From: UBA4655 sp964585575
GTDB lineage: Bacteria > Planctomycetota > Planctomycetia > Pirellulales > UBA1268
Direction of reading: 5' to 3'
Assembly: GCA_964585575.1 (NCBI GenBank)
Contig: CAZPEM010000133.1
Coordinates: forward strand, 1 to 8,936
Length of the DNA: 8,936 bases
Shown here one piece after another: positions 1 through 6,042 of this stretch; within the stretch, counting starts at the first letter, position 1, and every line of letters starts with the position of its first letter. A program made the position numbers and the translations under genes. The notes below the pieces were generated by a model that did no database searches, was not told where the DNA came from, and was given only the letters and a program-made list of their open reading frames with translations.

Positions 1-116
1 CCGACGAGCGTGCCGATGATCGCGATCACGACCAGAAGCTCGACGAGCGTGAAGCCCCGACGGGAACGGGCCCGACGAAGCACGAGAAAACGGGTTGGTG
101 GTTGGGAGCGACGCAT
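1..116 (-). CDS. DUF1559-type prepilin-like protein, N-terminus only (runs off the left edge)
   Basis: The first 38 residues are visible. A basic leader rich in Arg is followed by the type IV prepilin cleavage and methylation motif RRGFTLVELLVVIAIIGTLVG, so the mature protein would begin at the Phe after the Gly and carry a hydrophobic N-terminal helix. This leader is the hallmark of the very large planctomycete DUF1559 family, whose members are thought to be pseudopilin-like envelope or secreted proteins of unknown function. The start is supported by a strong AAAGGAG ribosome-binding site about 8 bases upstream (near positions 124-130). It lies 72 bases downstream of the membrane protein gene at 830-189 and may share its transcript. 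The rest of the protein lies outside the window, so the DUF1559 C-terminal domain itself is not seen. Confidence 0.85.
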   Translation of the reverse strand, partial: MRRSQPPTRFLVLRRARSRRGFTLVELLVVIAIIGTLV

Positions 117-188
117 TACGAATCTCCTTTGGCTATCACGGAAAAAGAATCACGAAATGAAACATCACGGTTGACCGTTTGCGGGGGT

Positions 189-830
189 TCACCGCCGCAC
201 GAGCAGCTTCAGGCCGGTGAGATCGTCGCTCACCTGCACGCGAAGCGGCGTGGTCGCGGGGTCGGTGTAGGACCTGGGGAATACGGGTTTCTTGGCGGAC
301 TTTCCGGCAGCGGCGGGCGGCTGGACGACGACGGTGTAGAGGCCCTCGCGGAGCGACGCCTCGGCATCGGTGCGAAAGGCTCCCGCACCATCCGTGCGGA
401 GGATGCGGCCGTCGGCCGGTGACTCGCCAGGGAGAAGAAACGTGAGCGTCGCATCGGCGACCGGACGGCCTTCGAAGAGGAGCACGCCGTCGACCGCGCA
501 CGACTTCACCCCCTCCCGCATGAAGACCGCCCAGCCGAGCACGCCCGCGACGATCGCAACGAACACCGCCCGGAATGCCCACTGCGGCAGGCCGAGCTGC
601 TGGATCGACCCGCCGATCACGTCGCCGACGGAGCCAATCGCGCTGCCGACGGCAGAAGGCCTGGGATTCGGGGTGCCGCCATGTTTGTGCCGCTGGCGCC
701 GGCGGTCGATGATCTCGCGGATCGCCGCATCGGCCGCCGCGCTCGTGGCGGTTGATTGCATCCCGGGCCGGTGCTTGTGCTGCGGGGCCGGATTCCCGGA
801 ACTGGAGAAGGCGTAGGCGGCGGAGGACAT
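189..830 (-). CDS. membrane-anchored protein with a carboxypeptidase-regulatory-like beta domain, function unknown
   Basis: A 213-residue protein. Residues 1-80 are hydrophilic and low in complexity, with a basic cluster around 43-51. Residues 84-104 form a single hydrophobic membrane segment (AFRAVFVAIVAGVLGWAVFM). Residues 112-213 look like the small beta-sandwich common in planctomycetes: a VDGVLLFEGRPVADATLTFL opening, an LRTDGAGAFRTD strand-turn, GLYTVVVQPP, and a closing block in which a Pro-x-x-Tyr-x-x-Pro segment precedes short strands. That pattern resembles transthyretin-like or carboxypeptidase regulatory domains, usually extracytoplasmic. The start at 830 was chosen because AAGGAG sits 8 bases upstream (839-844). 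The reading frame stays open upstream, but there it only shadows the YezD gene. It lies 112 bases downstream of yezD and directly before the DUF1559 gene, a pairing familiar in planctomycetes. No enzymatic residues were recognised. Any link to sulfur is only by position. Confidence 0.75.
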   Translation of the reverse strand: MSSAAYAFSSSGNPAPQHKHRPGMQSTATSAAADAAIREIIDRRRQRHKHGGTPNPRPSAVGSAIGSVGDVIGGSIQQLGLPQWAFRAVFVAIVAGVLGWAVFMREGVKSCAVDGVLLFEGRPVADATLTFLLPGESPADGRILRTDGAGAFRTDAEASLREGLYTVVVQPPAAAGKSAKKPVFPRSYTDPATTPLRVQVSDDLTGLKLLVRR

Positions 831-838
831 GTCGAGGG

Positions 839-844
839 CTCCTT
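839..844 (-). promoter_or_regulatory. ribosome-binding site that fixes the start of the 830-189 gene
   Basis: AAGGAG on the minus strand, 8 bases before the ATG at 830. It decides between this start and the much longer open frame that begins at 1187, whose first 119 codons are out-of-frame shadow of the neighbouring yezD gene. Confidence 0.75.
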
Positions 845-942
845 GAAAGCCGTCGCGTTCCTCCGGTTCTTCCGGTCGGTATCGCGGATTGGATGTGTGG
901 TAAGCGGGTTCGTGGTCCGGCGGTGGTCCGGGGTTGGTCGGG

Positions 943-1173
943 TCAGCGGGTGAATCGGGTCTTCTCGGTCCGTTCGATCTGGACGACGACGCCGTCCTGC
1001 ACGATCGTGAGCACCGAGCCGTAGCGGAGCCCGCGGAGGGCCTCGCCGATGCGGCCGAGCGTGGCGTCGTCGGCGGGGGAAACCGATCCGGCGGCGGCCG
1101 CGGGTGGTCGGCTGCGTCCCGCCGCCGAACCGGTCGGCGGGGCGGACTCGTATTTTTCGTGGGTGGCATCCAT
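943..1173 (-). CDS. YezD/DUF2292 family small protein, last gene of the sulfate operon
   Basis: A 76-residue protein. Residues 1-37 are a Pro/Ala/Ser-rich, probably disordered leader. Residues 40-73 are the conserved core: LGRIGEALRGLRYGSVLTIVQDGVVVQIERTEKTR, which matches the DUF2292 (YezD) signature of a short helix followed by two strands with G-S-V, V-Q-D-G and Q-I-E-R-T-E-K. The molecular function of this family is not known. Members recur beside sulfate or sulfonate uptake and cysteine genes, and here the gene begins only 18 bases after the cysA stop, in the same direction, so it is almost certainly part of the transporter operon. No strong ribosome-binding site precedes the ATG, which fits translational coupling to cysA. 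The leader is longer than in the usual bare-core family members of about 55-60 residues. Confidence 0.85.
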   Translation of the reverse strand: MDATHEKYESAPPTGSAAGRSRPPAAAAGSVSPADDATLGRIGEALRGLRYGSVLTIVQDGVVVQIERTEKTRFTR

Positions 1174-1191
1174 GTCAGTTCAAGCACTCCG

Positions 1192-2265
1192 TCAGATCAC
1201 GTACTCCGGTCCTGGGAGAAACACTCGCGCCTTTCGTGGCGTGATGGCGACCCGCTCGCCGGGCAGAAGCGCGAGGCCGCGGGCCTTGTCGGTGGGGACG
1301 TCCACGTAGAGCTCCTCGCCTCCGGCCGACGTGCGGCAGGCGACGCGGGTGACGGCGCCGCCGGGGGTCACGCGAAGCACGTTCGCCGAGAGGCTCTTCG
1401 CCTCCTGCCCCGGCACGCCGGCTCGGTCGATGTCGAGCTCGTGCGGCCGCAGGTAGACCTTCGCCTCCCGCGACTGGGCGTGCGGATACTCGGGGAAGTC
1501 GATCGGGATCCCGTGCCAGAAGGCCCGGCCCCCCTCGACCCTGCCGTGGAACACGTTCACCTGTCCGAGGAAGTCGATCACGAACGGCGTCGCCGGCCGC
1601 TCGAAGACTTCCTCGGGGCTGCCGTGCTGCTCGATCTTTCCGTGATTCATCACCACGACCCGGTCGGCGAGTTCGAAGGCCTCCTCCTGGTCATGCGTGA
1701 CGAAGATGCTCGTCATCCCGATCTCGTCGTGGAGCCGCCGCAGCCACTGCCGCAACTCCACGCGAACCTTCGCGTCGAGGGCGCCGAACGGCTCGTCGAG
1801 CAGGAGCATCTTCGGCCGGATCGCAAGCGCCCTCGCGAGCGCCACCCGCTGCCGCTGGCCGCCGGAGAGCTGCGAGGGCTTCCTGCCGCCGAGCCCGTCG
1901 AGCCGCACGAGGTGCAAAAGCTCGTTCACCCTCTCGCGGATCGACGCCTCCGGCTCTTTCCGCACCCGCAGGCCGAAGGCGATGTTCTCGAAGACGCTCA
2001 TGTGGCGAAAGAGCGCGTAGTGCTGGAACACGAAGCCCACGCCCCGCCGGCGGGCGTGGAGATCGGTCACGTCCTCGCCGTTCTCCGTGATCGTGCCCGC
2101 GTCGGCCGACTCGAGCCCCGCGATGATCCTGAGGAGCGTCGTCTTCCCGGAGCCCGACGGCCCGAGCAAAGCGAGCAGCGTCCCCTCCGGCACGTCGAGC
2201 GACACCCGATCGAGCGCCTTGAAGCTGCCAAACGACTTCGTGATCCCGCGAACCGACAGGCTCAT
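1192..2265 (-). CDS. cysA: sulfate/thiosulfate ABC transporter ATP-binding protein CysA
   Basis: A 357-residue cytoplasmic ATPase that powers sulfate import through the CysT-CysW channel. All nucleotide-binding motifs are present: Walker A GPSGSGKT at 35-42, Q-loop Gln81, ABC signature LSGGQ at 133-137, Walker B LLLDEP at 154-159, D-loop GALD at 161-164 and H-loop His191. The C-terminal part (about 240-357) is a TOBE-type regulatory domain, and YLRPHELDI at 271-279 is the block that separates CysA from the related molybdate, spermidine and sugar ATPases. Length is normal for the family. Its ATG overlaps the cysW stop by 4 bases (ATGA), the usual sign of translational coupling. Transcription probably comes from the sigma-54 promoter upstream of the binding-protein gene. 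No anomalies were seen. Confidence 0.96.
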   Translation of the reverse strand: MSLSVRGITKSFGSFKALDRVSLDVPEGTLLALLGPSGSGKTTLLRIIAGLESADAGTITENGEDVTDLHARRRGVGFVFQHYALFRHMSVFENIAFGLRVRKEPEASIRERVNELLHLVRLDGLGGRKPSQLSGGQRQRVALARALAIRPKMLLLDEPFGALDAKVRVELRQWLRRLHDEIGMTSIFVTHDQEEAFELADRVVVMNHGKIEQHGSPEEVFERPATPFVIDFLGQVNVFHGRVEGGRAFWHGIPIDFPEYPHAQSREAKVYLRPHELDIDRAGVPGQEAKSLSANVLRVTPGGAVTRVACRTSAGGEELYVDVPTDKARGLALLPGERVAITPRKARVFLPGPEYVI

Positions 2266-3173
2266 GCGACGGCCTCCGCTCCAGCTCCGATGGACCCCGC
2301 AGCCTCGGCGACCGCCGGCGAGGCCAAACCCTCACGCTCGCGAAACTCGGCCTCGATCCGCCGCTCGATGACGAACTTCGCGACGAGCGTGACGAGCGCG
2401 ATGCTCGCCAGCACGCTCGCGACGGCCATCGAGGCGGGGGTGCGGTATTCCTGGAAGAGCTTCTCGACCCGCAGCGGCATCGTGTCGGTGGCTCCCGCGA
2501 TGTGGCCGCTCACGACGTAGACCGCGCCGAATTCACCCATCGCGCGGGCGTTGGCGAGCACGATCCCATGGAGGAGCGCCCAGCGGATGTTGGGCAGCGT
2601 CACCCGCCAGAAGACCTGCCAGCCGCCGGCGCCGAGACTCACGGCAGCAAGCTCCTCCTCCGGCCCGATCGCCTCCATCACCGGAATCAGCTCCCGCACG
2701 ACCAGGGGCAGCGTCACGAACGTCGTCGCGAGCACGAGCCCCGGCCAGGAGAAGATCACCTTGATCGAGAGCCACTCGAGCGTCGGCCCCAGGAGCCCCT
2801 GTCGGCCGAAGATGAGCACGATCGCCAGCCCCGCCACGACCGGCGAGACCGCGAACGGCACGTCGAAGAACGAGATCAGGAGCGACCGGCCGGGAAAGCG
2901 AAACCTCGCCACGAGCCAGGCCGCCGCGACGCCGAAGACCGTGTTGAACGCGACGGCTACCGGGGCCACCGTGAGCGACAGCCAGATCGCATGACGCGTG
3001 TCGGGGTCGTGGGCGATCGCCCGCCACCAGGCGGCCGGCCCCTCGGCCAGCGCCTCGAAGAACACGCTCGCCAGCGGCACGACGATCACGCCGCCGACGA
3101 TCGCGAACGCCGCGGCGATGGCGGCTGCCCGGGCGAGCGGGCTCGAAGCGGTGCTGGGGCGTGGGGAGGACAT
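2262..3173 (-). CDS. cysW: sulfate ABC transporter permease CysW
   Basis: A 303-residue inner-membrane protein, one half of the sulfate channel. Hydrophobic segments occur at about 17-37, 64-90, 100-122, 138-158, 199-222 and 247-267, consistent with six helices. The EAA loop that docks on CysA is at 173-195 (EELAAVSLGAGGWQVFWRV then LP). The block EFGAVYVVSGHIAGATDTMPL at 214-233 followed by LRVEKLFQEY is typical of CysW rather than CysT. The start chosen is the ATG at 3173, leaving a 37-base gap after cysT. An in-frame ATG at 3248 would add 25 residues and overlap cysT by 38 bases. Neither has a good ribosome-binding site, so the start is the uncertain part. An Ala/Gly/Glu-rich tail of about 20 residues follows the last helix. 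Confidence 0.93.
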   Translation of the reverse strand: MSSPRPSTASSPLARAAAIAAAFAIVGGVIVVPLASVFFEALAEGPAAWWRAIAHDPDTRHAIWLSLTVAPVAVAFNTVFGVAAAWLVARFRFPGRSLLISFFDVPFAVSPVVAGLAIVLIFGRQGLLGPTLEWLSIKVIFSWPGLVLATTFVTLPLVVRELIPVMEAIGPEEELAAVSLGAGGWQVFWRVTLPNIRWALLHGIVLANARAMGEFGAVYVVSGHIAGATDTMPLRVEKLFQEYRTPASMAVASVLASIALVTLVAKFVIERRIEAEFREREGLASPAVAEAAGSIGAGAEAVA

Positions 3174-3210
3174 GGCTGGGTATGGCGGTGTTTTTTGACC
3201 GGTGTTCGGG

Positions 3211-4146
3211 TCACTGGGCGGCGCGAGCCACCCGCTGCTGGAGGACATTGACGACGACGAGCAGGCCGATCGACAGCAGGAGGAGCACGACCGCGATCGC
3301 CGTCGCCTCGGCGTAGGCGAACTCCTCGAGCCGGGACACGATCAACACCGGCGCGATCTCGGTCTTGAAAGGCATGTTTCCGGAGATGAAGACCACCGAT
3401 CCATACTCGCCGAGCGAGCGGGCAAGCGCGAGCGCAAACCCCGTCAGCACGGCCGGCAGGATCGCCGGCAAGACGACCTTGAGGAAGGTCTGCAGCCGGC
3501 TCGCACCCAGGATCCGCGCCGCCTCCTCGGTATCGCGGTCGAGGCTCTCGATCACCGGCTGGACCACCCGCACGGCGAACGGCAGGCTCACGAAGACGAG
3601 CACGAGCACGATGCCGGCCCGAGAGTAGGCCCCCTGGAATCCGAACGGCACGAGAAACCGGCCGAGCCAGCCCTTCTCGACGTAGAGCGTCGAGTAGACG
3701 AGCCCCGCGACGGCCGTCGGCAACGCCAGCGGCACGTCCACGAGCGAGTCGAGCAGGCGGCGGCCTGGAAACTTCAAGCGGGCCAGGACCCACGCGACGA
3801 CGAGGCCGAGCGTGGAGCTGATCGCGGCGGCGGCGATCGACGCTCCGAGCGAGACGGCATAGGCCGCGCGGGCACGCGGCGTCCAGGCGGCCGCCGCGAA
3901 CCCCGCCGGCCCGAGCGACGCCGCCCGCAGCACGAGCACGGCGAGCGGCAGGATGATGAGCGCGGTGACGACGAGCCCTGTGATCGCGCCGCTCACGCCG
4001 AAGCCGGGGAGCACGTCCGCCCGCCGCCTCCGCGCGGGCCGGCCCGCGACCGCGGAGGCGTCGTCGAGCGCTAGACCCGCATCGAGCGGAATGTCGAGCG
4101 GAATCGAGATGGCGGCGTCGGGCGTCATGGATCGGTTTCGTGTCAT
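3211..4146 (-). CDS. cysT: sulfate ABC transporter permease CysT (CysU)
   Basis: A 311-residue inner-membrane protein that pairs with CysW. After an unusually long hydrophilic N-terminus (1-45, ending in an RPARRRR basic patch) comes VLPGFGVSGAITGLVV at 45-60, where CysT proteins normally begin. Further hydrophobic segments are at about 95-122, 132-155, 176-197, 228-246 and 280-302. The EAA loop is at 205-227 (DTEEAARILGASRLQTFLKVV then LP). SLGEYGSVVFISGNMPFKTEI at 244-264 is the CysT version of the conserved segment. The ATG at 4146 follows the binding-protein stop by 20 bases. A second ATG at 4128 is possible, and neither shows a clear ribosome-binding site. The extended N-terminus has no recognised function. 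Confidence 0.94.
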   Translation of the reverse strand: MTRNRSMTPDAAISIPLDIPLDAGLALDDASAVAGRPARRRRADVLPGFGVSGAITGLVVTALIILPLAVLVLRAASLGPAGFAAAAWTPRARAAYAVSLGASIAAAAISSTLGLVVAWVLARLKFPGRRLLDSLVDVPLALPTAVAGLVYSTLYVEKGWLGRFLVPFGFQGAYSRAGIVLVLVFVSLPFAVRVVQPVIESLDRDTEEAARILGASRLQTFLKVVLPAILPAVLTGFALALARSLGEYGSVVFISGNMPFKTEIAPVLIVSRLEEFAYAEATAIAVVLLLLSIGLLVVVNVLQQRVARAAQ

Positions 4147-4166
4147 GAACTGGAGGGCTGGGCCGG

Positions 4167-5291
4167 CTACTTTCCGCCCCCAGGCTGGTAGATCGCGTCG
4201 AACACGGCGCCTTCGACGAAGAACTTCTTCATCGCGTCGTCCCAGTCCTTTGCGACCCGCGTGATGTCGAAGGCGACGACCTCCGGCCAGGCTTCACCGG
4301 GGGCGGGCGTCGGGGGCGATTCGCCCCAGGGGCGGTAGTGGTGCTTCGCGATGATCGCGCGGCCCTCCGGCGAGTAGAGGAAGCCCAGGTAGGCCTCGGC
4401 CGCATGGCGGGTGCCCCGCTTGTCGACGTTCTTGTCGACGATGGCCACCGGCGGATCGACCCGGATCGTCCGCGGCGGGTAGACGATCTCGAGCGCCCCC
4501 TTCGACTCCGCGACCTCGAGGTGCGCCTCGCTCTCGAACGTGAGGTGCACGTCGCCGATCCCCTTCTGGGAAAAGGTGGCCGTGGCGGCGCGGGCGCCGG
4601 TATCGAGCACGGGCGTCCGCTTGTAGAGTTCCGTGACGAACGCCTTCGCATCGTCCTCGCTGCCTCCCGTTGCGAGCACGGCTCCCCAGGCGGCGAGCAG
4701 GCTGTACTTGCCGTTGCCGCTCGTCTTGGGATTCGGCGTGATGATCGACACGTCTCCCTTCACGAGGTCGGGCCAGTCCTTGATGTTCCTTGGGTTGCCC
4801 TTGCGGACGACGAAGACGACGACGGAGTGGTAGGGGATCGAGCCGTTGTCGAAGCGGTTGGGCCAGTCGGCCCGCACCAGGCCGCTCCTGGCGACCGCAT
4901 CGACGTCGGGCTGGAGGGCGAGTGTGATGACGTCGGCCTCGAGCCCGTCGATCACAGCACGGGCCTGACTGCCGCTGGCCGCATGCGACTGCTTGACCTC
5001 GACCGCGGCGCCGTGCTGGGAGGCGTAGTGCGTGGCAAAGGCGGCGTTGATCTCCTTGTAGAGCTCGCGGGTCGGGTCGTAGGAGACATTGAGCAGCGTC
5101 ACGCCCGCGGCCTTCAAGGCGGCGGCGGGAGCCCCGGAGGTTCCCGCACTGCCGGAGCAGCCGGCGACGATGATTGCCGCCATGGCAGCGGCGGCGAGCC
5201 ACGGTGTCGCTCGCGGCCCAGTTGCCAGCGGCCCAGCTGCTACCGGCAAAGATGTCGTCGAAGGCTTGAATCCGGCAGACAGTTTCGTCAT
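4167..5291 (-). CDS. sbp: periplasmic sulfate-binding lipoprotein (Sbp/CysP family), first intact gene of the operon
   Basis: A 374-residue protein that captures sulfate and delivers it to CysTWA. A hydrophobic stretch (28-44) ends in the lipobox VAGC, so Cys45 should be lipidated after signal peptidase II cleavage. Family blocks follow in order: LLNVSYDPTRELYKE at 66-80, QSHAASGSQARAVIDGLEADVITLAL at 101-126, NGSIPYHSVVVFVVRKGNP at 149-167, IITPNPKTSGNGKYSLLAAWG at 184-203, TGARAATATFSQKGIGDVHLTFESEA at 231-256 and AEAYLGFLYSPEGRAI at 298-313. The second block usually reads SHGGSG; here both glycines are Ala, while Ser102 is kept. The ATG at 5291 was chosen because it gives a normal signal peptide; an in-frame ATG at 5330 would give a 13-residue longer one. 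Neither has a Shine-Dalgarno match. A sigma-54 promoter lies directly upstream. Confidence 0.93.
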   Translation of the reverse strand: MTKLSAGFKPSTTSLPVAAGPLATGPRATPWLAAAAMAAIIVAGCSGSAGTSGAPAAALKAAGVTLLNVSYDPTRELYKEINAAFATHYASQHGAAVEVKQSHAASGSQARAVIDGLEADVITLALQPDVDAVARSGLVRADWPNRFDNGSIPYHSVVVFVVRKGNPRNIKDWPDLVKGDVSIITPNPKTSGNGKYSLLAAWGAVLATGGSEDDAKAFVTELYKRTPVLDTGARAATATFSQKGIGDVHLTFESEAHLEVAESKGALEIVYPPRTIRVDPPVAIVDKNVDKRGTRHAAEAYLGFLYSPEGRAIIAKHHYRPWGESPPTPAPGEAWPEVVAFDITRVAKDWDDAMKKFFVEGAVFDAIYQPGGGK

Positions 5292-5343
5292 TGGTTTTTC
5301 GTGATCCCGGCGGTGATGTCGCGAAGCCATGAACCTGATCAGA

Positions 5344-5359
5344 TGCAAAGCGCGTGCCA
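5344..5359 (-). promoter_or_regulatory. sigma-54 promoter of the sulfate transporter operon
   Basis: On the minus strand this reads TGGCACG-CGCT-TTGCA, identical at every defined position to the sigma-54 consensus TGGCACG-N4-TTGCA. The invariant GG (5358-5357) and GC (5346-5345) are separated by exactly 10 bases. The predicted start of transcription is near 5333, some 42 bases before the chosen ATG of the binding-protein gene and only 3 bases before an alternative in-frame ATG at 5330. A sigma-54 promoter needs an AAA+ activator, and one is encoded at 6043-7656. It lies in the 223-base gap between the broken cysK and the binding-protein gene. CCAGGC sequences at 5425-5430 and 5509-5514 are possible but weak activator sites. 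Confidence 0.85.
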
Positions 5360-5514
5360 CAGGAAGATCACGACCGAAAAGCCAGCCCTTGTTCCCCAGA
5401 AAACCCGAACAGCCGCGCATCTTTCCAGGCAAAACTTCAGCCCGTGACAAGAAACGGGCGCACTCAGGACGGGCCACGGGGCCGTTGTATTTCACGGGGA
5501 AGGTCCTGCCAGGC

Positions 5515-5903
5515 TCAGACCTCGGGCCAGTCGGTGGCATCGAGGGCCGAAGACGCGGCCGGCATGCCGACCAACTGATAGAGGGGCGTGGAGAGATATC
5601 GCTCGCCGCTACTGCATGCGAACGTCACGATCGTCTTGCCGGCATTGCGAGGCTGCATCGCCAACCGGGCAGCGACCGCCACGTTGCCCCGCGTTCGGCC
5701 GCCTCGATCATCGCCAGGCCGATCCGGTCCTTCACGCTCGCCAGCGGGTTTTGGCACTCGGCCTTGACGAAGACGGCGGCCTGACGCTCGGGCAGGATCC
5801 GCGACAGTCGGAGCAGGGGCGTGCGGCCCACCGTGTCGAGCACCGAAGCCGGGCCCCGAGAAATATCGACGGAGGGAAAGCAGACCGAAGGAGAGGAATG
5901 CAT
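5515..5903 (-). pseudogene. cysteine synthase remnant with a frameshifting internal deletion
   Basis: Two pieces of one cysteine synthase lie in different frames. The first, from 5903, contains SVLDTVGRTPLLRLSRILPE, then VFVKAECQNPLASVKDRIGLAMIEAAERG; this is the CysK N-terminus including the PLP-binding lysine in SVKDR. Just after AAERG, near 5690-5700, the match jumps to another frame reading NVAVAARLAMQPRNAGKTIV, then SSGERYLSTPLYQL, which is the CysK C-terminus, stopping at 5515. About 200 central residues are missing, including the TSGNTG substrate loop and the GTGGT phosphate-binding loop, so no active enzyme can be made. The SVKDR motif differs from SVKCR in the intact copy at 7869-8792, so the remnant is not a recent duplicate of it. 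It probably once headed the sulfate operon. An assembly error is the alternative explanation. Confidence 0.85.
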
Positions 5904-5912
5904 GTCCAGATC

Positions 5913-5928
5913 TGCGAAAGGCGTGCCG
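5913..5928 (-). promoter_or_regulatory. probable sigma-54 promoter upstream of the broken cysK
   Basis: On the minus strand this reads CGGCACG-CCTT-TCGCA. It differs from the sigma-54 consensus at two less critical bases and keeps GG (5927-5926) and GC (5915-5914) exactly 10 bases apart. The predicted transcription start is near 5902, essentially at the first ATG (5903) of the remnant. It is the second sigma-54 match in the same orientation within 600 bases. The paired 12-bp repeats at 5966-6025 lie upstream at a distance typical for an activator-binding enhancer. Confidence 0.65.
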
Positions 5929-5965
5929 CGAAAAAACAGACGAAAATCGAGGATAGAACATTTTT

Positions 5966-6025
5966 CCAGACTATTTGATGGAATTAAATCTGGAAAATAT
6001 GCTTAGCACCAACCAAATAGTCTGG
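5966..6025. repeat. perfect 12-bp inverted repeat with 36-base spacer, candidate activator operator
   Basis: CCAGACTATTTG at 5966-5977 is matched exactly by its reverse complement CAAATAGTCTGG at 6014-6025. A related half-site is present between them: TCTGGAAAA at 5989-5997 is the reverse complement of TTTTCCAGA at 5962-5970, so CCAGA occurs three times. The block is AT-rich in an otherwise GC-rich window. It lies between the divergent broken cysK and the activator gene. The arms bracket the likely sigma-70 promoter of the activator gene, and they are about 60-120 bases upstream of the predicted start of the cysK transcript, so they could serve both as enhancer and as autoregulatory operator. 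Binding by the activator is inferred. Confidence 0.6.
5975..6003 (+). promoter_or_regulatory. likely sigma-70 promoter of the sigma-54 activator gene
   Basis: TTGATG (5975-5980) and TATGCT (5998-6003) are separated by 17 bases; each matches four of six consensus positions. Transcription would start near 6010, about 33 bases before the ATG at 6043. The left repeat arm overlaps the -35 box and the right arm lies just after the start point, an arrangement expected for autorepression. No sigma-54 pattern (GG-N10-GC) was found on this strand here. Confidence 0.45.
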
Positions 6026-6042
6026 CTTATGGTCCTACCCCC

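Noticed and set aside
172..183. ACGGT-TG-ACCGT hairpin as a terminator after the 830-189 gene
   Set aside because: The stem is only 5 bp with a 2-base loop and no following T-run; it is too weak to call.
831..1187. N-terminal extension of the minus-strand frame that would make the 830-189 protein 332 residues long
   Set aside because: It overlaps the well-supported yezD gene in another frame, has biased Arg/Pro/Ser composition typical of a shadow, and a strong ribosome-binding site marks the start at 830.
934..2520. Plus-strand open frame of 528 codons
   Set aside because: It lies antisense to yezD, cysA and cysW and is rich in Arg, His, Pro and Ala with no family motif. It is a product of high-GC codon use on the other strand.
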